Origin: Gliomastix tumulicola
Lineage: Eukaryota; Ascomycota; Sordariomycetes; Hypocreales; Bionectriaceae
Length of the DNA: 64,000 nucleotides
Assembly (NCBI GenBank): GCA_001599755.1
Contig: BCHX01000007.1
Coordinates: forward strand, 2,790,001 to 2,854,000
Reading direction: 5' to 3'
This document shows positions 44,635-55,383 of the stretch, in pieces (position 1 is the first letter of the stretch; the number at the start of each line of letters is the position of its first letter). The notes beneath the pieces were generated by a model. That model was not told where the DNA came from and did no database searches. It saw only the letters and a program-made list of their open reading frames with translations. The position numbers and the translations under genes are program-made.

Positions 44635-45052
44635 TTAGTCGACGTCGACGCCCATCTTTCGCAGGTCCTTCTTGGCAAGGTCGATCTCGCCCATGAGCTC
44701 CTTGTGCGCCTCGGGCACGTCGTTGAAGGTGAAGACGCCCAGGCCGAGGCGGAAGAGCAGCACGGAGCCGAAGGTGATGAGGGCCCAGAACGGGAGCTGG
44801 CGCGGCAAGTCAGCAAGCCAATTTCCAAACCCCAATTTTCTCTCTATACACAACGGGGGGGATTCTGGGGACGTACGACGGGCAGGATCTGCTCCTGGAT
44901 CAGCGGCGGGAGGGGGATGAGCTCGAGGAAGAGGGCGAGGTAGAGCTATGCAAAGTTAGCGAGGGCGCCTGCAAATGTGTCGCAGTCGGGAAGTTTTTGC
45001 ATACGGAGGAGACGAGGAAGGCGAGGGAGATGGTCTGCTGGGCTCGAGTCAT
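44635..45052 (-). CDS. DPM3: Dolichol-phosphate mannose synthase subunit 3 (DPM3)
   Basis: Small ER membrane protein that tethers and stabilises the catalytic subunit of dolichol-phosphate-mannose synthase, which supplies mannose for N-glycans, O-mannosylation and GPI anchors. Exons 45052-45005, 44945-44877 and 44796-44635 are all in phase 0 and give 92 residues, the expected size. Two membrane helices are seen: about 7-29, spanning the first splice junction, and about 40-60 (LPFWALITFGSVLLFRLGLGV). The cytosolic tail FNDVPEAHKELMGEIDLAKKDLRKMGVDVD is the conserved charged C-terminus. It is too small to appear as one frame. It is divergent from the DUF4246 gene with about 340 bases between starts. 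Confidence 0.92.
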
Positions 45053-45389
45053 GGTGGGCGGGTTGGCTTGTTGCGACGTCGATCTGGCTTGAAGGAAGTG
45101 GTGATGGTGGTGATGGTTGGGCAAAAAGCGTGTTCAGGGGTTTGCACGCGTTTGATGGTGGGGTCAATGATGACTAAGCGGGTCCTGGAGCGCCTGACAT
45201 GAGGTTACATGAGGTTGCATGAAGGCAAGAGTGAATTTGGGACTGCCATATTAATGCCTCCAGGTCTTCCTGACGACGCCCTGAGAGAGAGAGAGAGAGA
45301 GAGAGTTGTTCCTGGTCAAGAAATATTTCTCTTCGTGAGCTTACCAAGTCAGGAATTCAGATACCATCTCATCTACAGAATCCCAAGCC
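45053..45389. promoter_or_regulatory. Divergent promoter between DPM3 and the DUF4246 gene
   Basis: The compact spacer contains a GA dinucleotide run near 45283-45304. No further defined element was seen. Confidence 0.5.
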
Positions 45390-47238
45390 ATGGATTCAGA
45401 GACCAGAGCCTCGACGGATTCCTGGAGTATGGAGCCCCGCTCGTCTGGTTCCCCCAGAGAGGGGGGCATCCCAACGGCAATTGACCGTACCCGGCTCGGT
45501 CGCGGCATAGCGTTCGATGAGAGGATGATATACAGGTCTGTCGCCGATCTGACTAATGATCCCGATTGGGATGACCTCGAGCGCATACGCAAGGATCACC
45601 CTCAGGTACAGGCTGTGGTGAGGAAACGCGGCGTCGACGACAAGATCGACACGGTCTTCGCCATGCTGGAACGCAAAGCCGAAGAGCAGAAGACTCTGGG
45701 CTATTTCACCCTATTTGACCATGAGCTCTGTGTTCCCGTGGCGGATCGTGCCTTTCAGGCAAGCATCAGCACAGCTCTAAAGGATTTCGCCAACAGGCAA
45801 GTCGCCCCAGCAAGAGAGGACTGGCAGGCGAGGTTTATCAAATGGTCTTGGGAAGTGAAATGGGAGGCCTGGGGTTCCCACGCCTACCTTGACCCCATGG
45901 CGATGTTGGCTCATAACTGCCGTACGCGAACGCTCGATAAAGGAGAGACGGTGGACAGCTCCAGGCCATGGGATTCCATGGGCAAGGGGACTATCCACAA
46001 CACGGGGATGGCTTTATCACTCGATGAGGACTTCCAGAGGCTTCCATCGCAGGTCGAGATCCGAGATGGGCATGCCAAAATCACGACGTACGTGAACGGG
46101 CTTCATCCCGCGGATGGCGCCATGCTTGCCATCTTTGAAGAGATGATCGACCGCATTCTGCCTCTGTGGCAGCGCTGCATCGACAGCGTGTTCAGCCGAC
46201 GCAAGATCGTTCTCGACCCTGAAGACGACACCAAGCTCGCCTACGAGGCCGGCACTCCTATCCCCCGGCCCGACAAGATGGACCTTCTGAGCCCCGATTC
46301 TGATTTGCAAGTCATCATCCAGGGCGAGACCATCAACTCGGACAGCGAGCTCGGGGACGTCTTTCCCGAGCCCGACTTTTTTTCAAGGGGATGGTGGCGG
46401 TCGCCCGGAAGTCCAGGTGAGAATGTGTGCGCCGTAGCCATCTACTGTTACGACATGCATCCAGATGCCCGGATGTCCATCCGTCTCCAGGAGCCCGCCG
46501 ACCTCAGGTATCTTAAGTTTCAAATAGAGGACCTAGCGGTTGACGGGGGGCACCTCGCGCATCTCTATGCCGCAATGCTACGGAACGTGGACCTTTTAAG
46601 CTGGGATCAGAACGACGTAGAACTCTTCAACGCGAACGGGAGCTCTGGTGCGCGCGGAGACAAAGACGCCGACGCCGACACATCGCAGGGCCACTTGGGC
46701 TCCATACAGCTCCGCCCAGGCCGGCTTGTCACCCTTCCTGCCGCGTTGTTCTACCGACTTCGCATCTACGGAAGTCCCCGCCGCTGCGGCGTGCTGACCA
46801 TGTTCCTCGTCGACCCCAACCGGCCGATCCTGTCCACGGCGAGGGTGCCGCCGCAGTCGAGGGACTGGATTCTACCCCCGATCAGAGAGATGCCGTGGTT
46901 CGCGCGACTGCCCGAGGAGCTATGGCAGCTCATATGCTCCTATGTGCCCTGGGCGTGGACAGAACAGGAACCCTACGTGCAACAATACTACTACGACTAC
47001 CCCGTGGAGCCGTCTGACGGGAGGCTGGTTCGAAAGTGGAGGGACTTCGCGAGGGCAGCAGAGACTGCTCGTATGAAGAACTATCTCAATGAACAGCAGT
47101 CTGTGAGTGAGACCATTGGCGTTTTGGCCTAGTCTACCTACCCATGTGGAAGATTGCAAGTTGGCTAACGCACGCATACAGGAAACTCATGAGGCCTGGG
47201 GAGCCTTGCCTGAGGACGACCATGACGAAGACGTATGA
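45390..47238 (+). CDS. DUF4246 family protein
   Basis: Exons 45390-47102 and 47182-47238 give 589 residues; the last exon supplies an acidic tail (PEDDHDEDV). Fungal DUF4246 blocks are recognisable in order: a central YVNGLHPADGAMLAIFEEMIDRILPLW, then GENVCAVAIYCYDM with RMSIRLQEP, then GSIQLRPGRLVTLPAALFYRLRI, and VLTMFLVDPNRPILSTARVPPQSRDW. The C-terminal half looks like a beta-rich, 2-oxoglutarate-oxygenase-like fold, but I cannot point to a complete His-x-Asp...His iron site here. An LPEELWQLICSYVPW segment (about 510) resembles part of an F-box or helix bundle. Function of the family is unknown, and these genes are often found in variable copy number. Confidence 0.85.
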
Positions 47239-48331
47239 AGAAGACGGCGAGAATGATGAGGGCGAGGCAGCACAACCATAAGGCATCGCGATGGACAGAC
47301 CGCACAAGCCGCCCGGGTCCCAACAGAAGCAGCTCGGCACACTGGATTCTCCATACAGTACGAGTATCATCAGCCGGCCTCTCTGGCTTCGGGGATTTCT
47401 AATGAGAAGAATTTCCTGGGCCGTCCCGCAGGCGCTAGTTTGTGCACTAATGCAAGCCTCTCCGGTCTGGTTGAGCAGGGGGCTAGATGAACTGTGCTCG
47501 GTCTAGCTGTCTGCTTGTCACTCCTCTCATCGTCACTTACTCGCAACTTCCGCTCTTCTCCTAGACATTCTTGTACAGCTGCTGTCATGACTGCCGTATC
47601 TTGAGCGACAGGTGAAGACTCACTCACTCGCCTGCTCCACGACAGGGCCTCTCCTCAAGTGGAGAGAGAGAGAGAGACCCCGGCCATGCAATGGTGATCT
47701 TCACTCCGGCCTCCCCTCTTTTCCCCACCCACCTGAACACATCACAGCGTCCCTCGCTTCCCCGCCGACGTGCAGCGCAATCAAAAGGGGAAAGCTCAGC
47801 ACAGCTAGCGGTGACGTGCACAGCTGAAAAGGGCCTCCTTTGGCCTCTCCCACCGTAGCGGGCGCGGTAGAAAATACAGGTTACAGGCGCTCGGAATGCA
47901 GTAGCTGGCCACGCTGGGTGAGACAAACCCTCCGACGGGACAGCCATTGGCCAGTCTCGGGGGCCTGGAGCTGTGGGCGGTGTGAGCAGATGCTGGGGGG
48001 GCAGCTGACACAAAGGGTACAATGGATGATCGTCCCATACGCTCTACCAATGGTGATGGTTGGGCTTGCATTGGGCCCTGGCAAGGTGTACACAGGTCCC
48101 CTTATTTGTGTCCATGCCTTCGATCGCTTCTGACCTTGATGCAGGGAGGGGGAGCTTTGGAATCGAGCGAATCGGAATCAGTCGATAGGAAGACATGCTT
48201 GGGCTGGCCCATCGTCATCTTTACATATCTTGCCCGACCTGCCCAATCCTGAACCAAGCCCGCCTCCCTCTTGAGCACCGCCTGCTTCCCGTCCTCCCTC
48301 CTCAACCACATCAACTCCCATCACCTCAGCC
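47239..48331. other. Spacer upstream of the CYP505-like P450
   Basis: About 1.1 kb without a supportable gene. It contains a GA run at 47663-47676. The 130 bases before the P450 start are C/T-rich with CATCA motifs, typical of a fungal leader. Confidence 0.55.
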
Positions 48332-49726
48332 ATGCCGCAGCCCATCCCCCAGCCCAAGGGCCTGCCCGTCGTCGGCAACGTCCTCGACATCAACCCGGCC
48401 AACACATGGCACTCCCTCAAGGGCCTCGCCGAGACGCACGGCGAGATCTTCAAGCTCGTCATCCTCGGGCGCACCATCGTCTTCGTCGCGGGCGCCGACC
48501 TCGCCACCGAGATCACCGACGAGACGCGCTTCCGCAAGTACGTCGCTGGCCCCATTGTCGAGATCCGCGCGGCCGTGCACGACGCCCTCTTCACGGCCTT
48601 CCACCACGAGGAGGCCTGGGGCGTCGCGCACCGCATCATCGCGCCGCGGCTGTCGCCGGCCGTCATGACGGGCTTCTTCGACGAGCAGCGGGACGTGACC
48701 GCGGAGCTGGTCGCCAAGTGGAAGGGCTTCGGCAGCAAGAAGTTTGAGCTTGTCGAGCAGCTCAACCGTCTCAACCTCGAGGCCACGACGCTGACGCTCT
48801 ACGGCACGCGTCTCAACGGCCTCGACGGCCCGCCGCATCCCATGCTCCAGGCCATGGAGACGTCCACCTCCGAGGCCGTCCGCCGCCCGACGCGTCCGGG
48901 GTTCCTCAACTCGGTCGTCTACGGCGGCAAGTTCAAGCGCTCCATCACCGCCATGCGCACCTACGCGGAGGAGATGGTCCAGAAGCGCAAGGACAACCCG
49001 ACCGACCGCGATGACCTCCTCGCGCACCTCCTCGCCGCCAAGGATCCCGAGACGGGCAAGACGCTCACCGAGTCCCAGGTCATCGACGAGATCGTGTCCA
49101 TGCCCATCGGCAGCAGCACGGCGCCCTGCCTCCTCGCCTCCACCATCTACCACCTGCTCAAGAACCCGCACGTCATCGCCAAAGCCCGCGCTGAGCTCGA
49201 CAGCGTCATCGGCGGCGGCGGGCCCGACGCCGAGTTCAAGAAGGAACACCTCGACCAGCTCAAATACATCCAGGCAATCATCCACGAGGGTCTGCGCCTC
49301 ACCCACCCGGCCCCAGGCTTCAACATCGAGCCCATCCCCTCCGACTCCAAGCAGCCCATCCTCCTCGGCGGCGGCAAGTACGAGGTCGCGCACAACCAGC
49401 CCCTCATCCTCGTCCTCGCGGGCGTCAACCGCGACCCGTCCGTCTTCGAGTCCCCGCTCGAGTTCCGCCCGGAGCGCATGCTCGGCGACGACGTCTGGGA
49501 GAAGCTGCCCCGCGGCGTCACGCGCGGCTTCGGCAACGGGAAGCGCGAGTGCGTCGGCAGGCACTACGCCTGGCAGTGGAGCGTCGCAACCATGGCCCAG
49601 CTGCTGCGGGATGTCGACTTTGCCATGGTCGACAACGGGTATGATATTGAGAAGGCGGGCATGGACGGGTGGTTTAATGTGCGGCCGATTGGGTTTGAGG
49701 TCACGGTGAAGCCGAGGGCGAAGTAA
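48332..49726 (+). CDS. Stand-alone cytochrome P450 related to CYP505/CYP102 haem domains, atypical I-helix
   Basis: 464 residues in one exon. The start PIPQPKGLPVVGNVLDI is the opening of CYP505/CYP102-type haem domains, but there is no membrane anchor and no fused reductase: the frame stops just after the haem domain. The K-helix E319-G-L-R322 and haem loop FGNGKRECVG with axial C407 are intact. The I-helix, where most P450s have an A/G-G-x-D/E-T-T/S oxygen-activation motif, reads MPIGSSTAPC (257-266), without the acidic residue. This suggests altered chemistry (for example peroxide-dependent oxidation, isomerisation or dehydration), or a different proton path; that is inference. Codon use is strongly GC-ending, giving long antisense frames that are only shadows. 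The gene lies alone between housekeeping genes. Confidence 0.88.
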   Translation: MPQPIPQPKGLPVVGNVLDINPANTWHSLKGLAETHGEIFKLVILGRTIVFVAGADLATEITDETRFRKYVAGPIVEIRAAVHDALFTAFHHEEAWGVAHRIIAPRLSPAVMTGFFDEQRDVTAELVAKWKGFGSKKFELVEQLNRLNLEATTLTLYGTRLNGLDGPPHPMLQAMETSTSEAVRRPTRPGFLNSVVYGGKFKRSITAMRTYAEEMVQKRKDNPTDRDDLLAHLLAAKDPETGKTLTESQVIDEIVSMPIGSSTAPCLLASTIYHLLKNPHVIAKARAELDSVIGGGGPDAEFKKEHLDQLKYIQAIIHEGLRLTHPAPGFNIEPIPSDSKQPILLGGGKYEVAHNQPLILVLAGVNRDPSVFESPLEFRPERMLGDDVWEKLPRGVTRGFGNGKRECVGRHYAWQWSVATMAQLLRDVDFAMVDNGYDIEKAGMDGWFNVRPIGFEVTVKPRAK

Positions 49727-50386
49727 TACATGGGGAACGATGGATCGATCTTATTTATGACTGATGTTGATTTACCGAGATACTCAGAATGTTTTGGCGT
49801 GTTATTATTCGATGCTAATGCTCATGCCTCCTTCTCTCTCTCTCTCTCAAAGCAGCCTACCTCGCGTCTGATACTGTGCCTCGTTGTTTCCCACTCGTAT
49901 GTTTACATAGATCTTCTTTACATTGCTACGATCTCGTAGTATGTACCGTTACTATTAGTATATGTGAATCGAAGATATCGTAACGGGGCCACTGACTATA
50001 ATGGCATCAGGCTTCGCGCTTCACTGGACCATCGCTTCGGAAATCATTGTAGTTCTAGAATCTTTGCATTTCGCACACTTTTATCACTCGTATCTAAAAC
50101 ACGTAGAGCTTCCAGACTGCGATATACTCAAAATGATAGTCCAAACAGCCACCCAAATGAAAGTTGCAGTTCTAAGTTATGCGCCGTCACCTCTCGCCCA
50201 TGTATTCCCAGTGGGGTGAGGCACTGAACACCCAGACGTATCCAATCCCGTATCGTTGAATACTCATCAAAACGCCCGAGGCAAGATGATTCCGGTCTTG
50301 CCACCTGCATCAAAACAAAAGAAAACAAGATATAGATAAAACGCGACATGATATGTAGATGGGTTTATAATCAACAGACAACTGCC
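49727..50386. other. Convergent 3' spacer between the P450 and PMC1
   Basis: AT-rich, no gene seen. It contains TC repeats near 49831-49846. Confidence 0.6.
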
Positions 50387-53300
50387 TTACACAGACAGCT
50401 TACCCTTCTCCGCCTTCGCCTCTGAGTCGTCGACCTCTATCCTCGGCGGTGCGGGATGAGAATCACTCTGAGGCTCAGACTCAGGCTCAGGGGCGATGAT
50501 AGCAGGGATGTTGGGAGTCTTGGGAGAGCTTTGAGATCCAGCGGATCCCGGCTTCTCGTTGAAAGGCTCAGCCACGTTCTCGGTGGTAGAGTCGTCCTTC
50601 TCGCCGGTCTCCTCGTCGTCGCCCTTCTTCGACTTCTTGAACAGGCGGAAGAAGGCCTTGAAGAGACGACCAAAGGTGGCGTTCCAGGCCTTGCCAGCAG
50701 CGTTGTACGCGATGACAAAAGGCTTTCCGACAACCCCGGCGATAGCGGCGAACCACTCATCAGGGAAGAGACGGACAAGCACAGCCCAGGGGAGACAGAC
50801 CAGCGCGGTGACGACGGAGATGGCCCACTGGGTGCCGGTCAGGCCACCGGGCACAATCTGGAAGGCACGAGAGCCAACATAGATGATCAGCACCTGGAGG
50901 CCAACCATGAGGATGTTGATGAAGATGAAGAACTGGTTGCGGTGGACGCCCTCGAAGATGTTGAACTTGTTGTCCAGACGTCTGTTGTTGAACTCGTTGA
51001 AGATCTGCATCCAGACAAAGGTGTTGAAAATGATGGTGTCGAGCTGGAGCGACTCGTCTTCAATGCGCTTGTCGTATCCAAAGATGGCAGGTCCAGCAAA
51101 GTACATAACGAGGGTGACAACCAGCTGGAAGATGGACTGTCCGATGATCATCTTCCACATGTTGATGGTGATGAGGGGCGCCTTCTTGCCCTGAGGGGGG
51201 CGATCAAGGATCTTCTCGGTCGGGGGATCGGTAGCAAGGGCGAGAGCAGCAAAGGTGTCCATGATGAGGTTGACCCAGAGGAGCTGGACCGCCTTCAGCA
51301 CGGGAATCATGTCCGGGTGGTAGACAGCCGTGATGAATGCAAGAAGAACAGCCGTGATGTTGACCGTAATTTGGAACTAGGAGAGCGGTTGTTAGTACGA
51401 AGCTGATCTAGTCAGATGGTTAGGAATTTTCTTACCTGCAAGAACTTCTGGACGGCGTCGTTGACCGCACGACCCCATTTAAGGGCAGTGATGATCGAAG
51501 CGAAGTTATCGTCCATCAGCACAATAGCAGAAGCCTCCTTGGCAACCTCAGTGCCCGAAATTCCCATAGAGAAACCAACATCACCAGCCTTCAGGGCGGG
51601 AGCATCGTTAGTGCCGTCACCGGTAACAGCAACAGTCTCACCGAGCTCCTTCAACTTGGTAACTAGGATTCGCTTGTCCTCAGGCGACGATCGGGCAAGA
51701 ACCTGCAAATTGGGCAGAATCTCCTTGAACTCGGCCTCCGAGAGCTTTCTGAACTTGGGTCCCTCCATGACAATGCCGCCCTCAGTGTAGATACCACATT
51801 CCTTGGCGATGGCTCGTGCAGTGATCATGTTGTCACCAGTGACCATGCGAGTCTTGACACCGGCGTGCTTAGCCTTGGCAACAGCTTCGGGGACACCCGG
51901 GCGAACAGGATCCTGGATACCGACGAGGCCAAAAAACGTCAGGTCCTTGAGCAGAGAAGCAAAGTCGGCATGACCCTCCTCGACCTCCGCGTGAGCCGGG
52001 GGCCAAGACTCGAAATCCTTGTAGACGAGACCAATGGTACGCAGAGACTGGGAAGCATACTTGTCGATGGTGGTTCGGATGGACTTGCGCTCCTCGCTGC
52101 TNAGCGGNGNCTCNGTGAGGTCATCGAGNTTAGCCTNGGCCGANCAGTAGTTGAGCAGNATTTCNGAGGCACCCTTGACGAGNAGGCGGTAGCCAGAACC
52201 ATCCTTGAGCCTGATGCAGGCACCCATGCACTTCTTCTTTGAATCGAAAGGGAACATCTGGATGACTTCCTCGTTGGCACGGGTCTGCGCGAGTACCTGC
52301 ATGCCGAGATGATCATGGGCGAGCTGGAGAAGGGCCGTTTCCGTCTTAGATCCAATGAACGTCGTCTGACCATTGTCCTCACCCTCAAAGGCAGTCGAGT
52401 TGATAGCCACAGACTGGATGATGGCCTGCTTTGCCTGCTGCGATAGGGATGCGGCCCACTGAGCCATACTTGTCTCATCAGACTTCTCAGCTTCGGATTT
52501 GCTGAAGTTGACGTTGCCAAAAGTACCAGCAACGACCGTCATGCGATTCGTAGTGAGAGTACCAGTCTTATCGGAGCAGATAGTAGTGGCGTTTCCCATG
52601 GTCTCGCAGGCACGCAACACTCGCACCAAGTTGTTCTCCTTGAGCATCCTCTTCGTAGCAAAAGCCAAAGCAAGAGTGACGGCAAGAGGCAGACCTTCGG
52701 GGACCGCAACGACGATGATGGTAATGGCGACGATGAGGATGTCCATGAAAGACGAGGCCTTCTCGGTCGGAGTACGGTTGTCGTCGGAGAGGTTGGCGAG
52801 GAAGCGGAACAACAGAACGAAGAAGAGAAGACCAGCCGCGCTGGAGCCGAGCTTGGCGATGGCGAGGGCAAGACCCTCGAGCTTCTTCTGCAGAGGTGTC
52901 GACTCAACATCAGTGCGAACTGACATCATGATCTTGCCAAAAGAGCTATTCTCGCCGACCGAAGTCGCAACAAACGTGCCCATACCCTCAAGAACCTTGG
53001 CGCCGGAGATGATGAAGGGATCCAGTTCGGACTTGGTCTGCCCCAGTTCCAAGGCTCTCATAACCTGATCGCCACCCGTCTTCTTGAGCGCGTCAGACTC
53101 GCCAGTTGCCGACGACTCATCGCACTTGAGGTCGTGGCCATCGATGAAGACACCGTCGACAGGAACCAGATCACCAGGCTCGAGATGGAGTACATCGCCA
53201 ACCAGGATCTCGTGGACATCAATCATAAATGACTTTCCAGAGCGAATAACCTTGATTTCGCGGTCCTCCTTCTTGGCGTTCAGCTTCACAAAAGCACGCT

Positions 53301-54069
53301 CCTTCTGCCAGTCGTTGACCGACGCAACACCCGTCACAATAATAATTGCCACGCAAATAGCAACACCTTCAACCCAGTCGACGGGCATAGGCTCATCTGG
53401 CGGGTGATCCACACCGAGGGTCTCGTATAAGCCCAGAGCGAGCGAAATAACGGCAGCGATAGTAAGCAAGATCAGTACCTTGTCGTTATAGGCATTCCAC
53501 ATCAGCCTCAAGAACGATGTAGGCTTTTTCGGGGGCAGCACATTGCGTCTGAATACGCGGATACGGTCAGCGAAAGGCTCCGACGACGATGATGACGGTG
53601 ACGCCGCCGGTGGCTGAGCCGATTCGCCCGTCGCGGGACGTGCTGACACGGCTTCGTCGAAGGATACATTGGCGGGTGCGGAGGTTTCGTCTATTGAGAG
53701 TCCGGCGTGGACATTTGTCTGTAATCCCCGTTCGATGCCTCGCAGGCCGCCTAATGCTCGAAACGCGGACAATGATTTCGGATTCAGGAGTTTGTTGAGC
53801 TGGCCTGGCGAGAAGGCGTAAGGATTTCTCTCGACCACGAAGTCGCTTTCTGTACCCGGATCGGGTCGGAGGGCCATCTCGGGGTCTTCAAGCACGCTGG
53901 ATGCCGTGCTGGTCGCTGCAGGCGTGAGGAAAGGATTTGAGACATTTGAGACCACAGTGTCGGCGTTACTGGGGGCTCGTTGCCTGTTGACTTTTGATGT
54001 GTCGACCTGTAACCTCTGTTGCGCGGACACAGGCGATAATGTGTTGTTGGAGGCTGGATTGGACGCCAT
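50387..54069 (-). CDS. PMC1: PMC1-type calcium-transporting P-type ATPase
   Basis: Vacuolar or plasma-membrane Ca2+ pump that lowers cytosolic calcium using ATP. Exons 54069-51436 and 51376-50387 give 1,207 residues; the intron falls in the membrane-domain region after KFLQ. Visible hallmarks: a disordered cytosolic N-terminus (1-180), TGES (322-325), the ion-binding PEGL in helix M4 (457-460), phosphorylated D500 in SDKTGTLT, and the hinge TGDGTNDAPALK (816-827). Later helices include QLLWVNLIMDTFAALALATDPP, which holds the M6 calcium ligands. The ~130-residue C-terminal tail is acidic and Ser/Pro-rich; no clear calmodulin site was seen. Ten ambiguous bases at 52102-52183 leave about nine undefined residues (629-656) in the nucleotide-binding domain. 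This is the plant/animal PMCA-like type rather than the Golgi PMR1 type. Confidence 0.94.
52102..52183. other. Patch of ten ambiguous bases (N)
   Basis: Single Ns are scattered at 52102, 52108, 52110, 52114, 52129, 52137, 52144, 52159, 52165 and 52183 inside PMC1. The reading frame stays open through the patch. Isolated Ns rather than a block suggest low-quality or conflicting base calls. Confidence 0.98.
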
Positions 54070-55128
54070 GTTGGGTAGGGAGGCGCAGTGTTCAGGTGTG
54101 AAAACAAGAAATGGTTCGTCTCGGAAGATGACAACAGTAATTAGAAATTACAATAAGGTTCCCAACCATGGGTGTAGTGTTGTAAGAATGTTTTCGCAAC
54201 CTGAAAAAGAAGGGCAAAGAAGGCTCCAAGGTTCGGAAAGTGGTGGGCGAGTGTCGGTTGATATACAGTGTACGGAGGAGTACCGTGGGGGGCTGAGTGC
54301 ACCGTTGTGAAAACGGAGAGGAGGCGTAAGTTCAGGGCTCAGCAAAGAGGCGAGGCCAAAGACGTCTGCTCAACGTCAGTCAACGAAATCAATGTCGTGG
54401 CTGGAGGGAAAGAAAGATGAAAGCCTGAACGAAGCGACAGAGAGCTTGGGGTGAGGATGGAGAGGGGGGGCGTGTGGGTTTCGGGGGTGTTTCTAGCCAC
54501 TTACTAGCGCCACGGAGTACTCAGGGACAAAATGTATCGAGGTAGCAACAGCGCCGATAATCTATGGTCAGTGCGAGGGAAAGCGGGTGAAGCTGGCAGA
54601 GAAAAGAACGGGTTGGAGGCCTAGGGATTTGGAATTGGAGGAGCTTTGTCTGTCTCCTTGTTTGGGGCGATTTTGATTCGCGACCCCTGATCAGGATCGC
54701 GGCAGCAAAAGAAGAAAGAAGGTCCAACCAACCATGCTCCTTCCCACTGCCAGCCCCGGCGATTCACCTCCAAACTTGCAGACCGGTGCTTGCTCCAGTG
54801 GGCGCCTTCAGTGGGTGGCCCCATAAAACTAGCTATGCTTAACGGCTTCCCCGCGCTCTCATTGGCTACAGCAGGCGCTAGACCATCTCGGGACAGGGGA
54901 CCGGTGTGTTGTCTCGCGCTGGGAAGGGACTTCCCTTGCATTTGCCAGAGCCAAATCGAGGCAAGCTTCCCCCTTTCACGCCTTTTGCGCCGTCCATCCT
55001 TGCCCATCACAGCTCTTCCATCTTGCTTCTATTTCCACCACCGATCGGGTACCTGACAGTCTGCCTCGCATTTTCCCAGCCGCCGACAGTGTTTGTCCTG
55101 CCCCGACAAAACAACCTCGCGTTCAACC
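54070..55128. promoter_or_regulatory. Upstream region of PMC1
   Basis: Contains the PMC1 promoter and leader. No gene is seen. An evident calcineurin/Crz1-type site was not identified with confidence. Confidence 0.5.
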
Positions 55129-55383
55129 ATGGCAGCCACAGCGCACCCAACAAAATCCTCAGCGATCGACTACTCCATAAAGCGGATGGCGTTATTGGGT
55201 GGCAAGCCCGCCGCTGATTTCATGATGCCTACCAACTCGGGCGGGGGCGCTTTGCACAGCCCTCTGGAGCCCGCTGAGAGATTTTTCCTACGGAGTCTAT
55301 TTGGCACACCCCATGACGTCGAGCAATTGATGAATACCCTTGTGCGCTCTTGCGCAGTCAACAGGCTTGGAGACAACAGCTGA
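55129..55383 (+). CDS. Possible small hypothetical protein (84 residues)
   Basis: The frame starts at a good context (AACCATGG) and has non-repetitive, protein-like composition: AIDYSIKRMALLGGKPAADF, then EPAERFFLRSLFGTPHDVEQLMNTLVR, which is compatible with a short helical domain. No signal peptide or membrane segment is visible and no family is recognised. A C/T-rich leader lies upstream. It is the best of several short frames in an otherwise empty region, so chance cannot be excluded. Confidence 0.35.
   Translation: MAATAHPTKSSAIDYSIKRMALLGGKPAADFMMPTNSGGGALHSPLEPAERFFLRSLFGTPHDVEQLMNTLVRSCAVNRLGDNS

Noticed and set aside
48326..49564. 412-codon minus-strand open frame
   Set aside because: It is antisense to the clear P450 and arises from its GC-ending codons; the translation is Asp/Glu/Val/Arg-rich without motifs.
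50456..51406. 316-codon plus-strand open frame
   Set aside because: Shadow of the PMC1 second exon; no family features.
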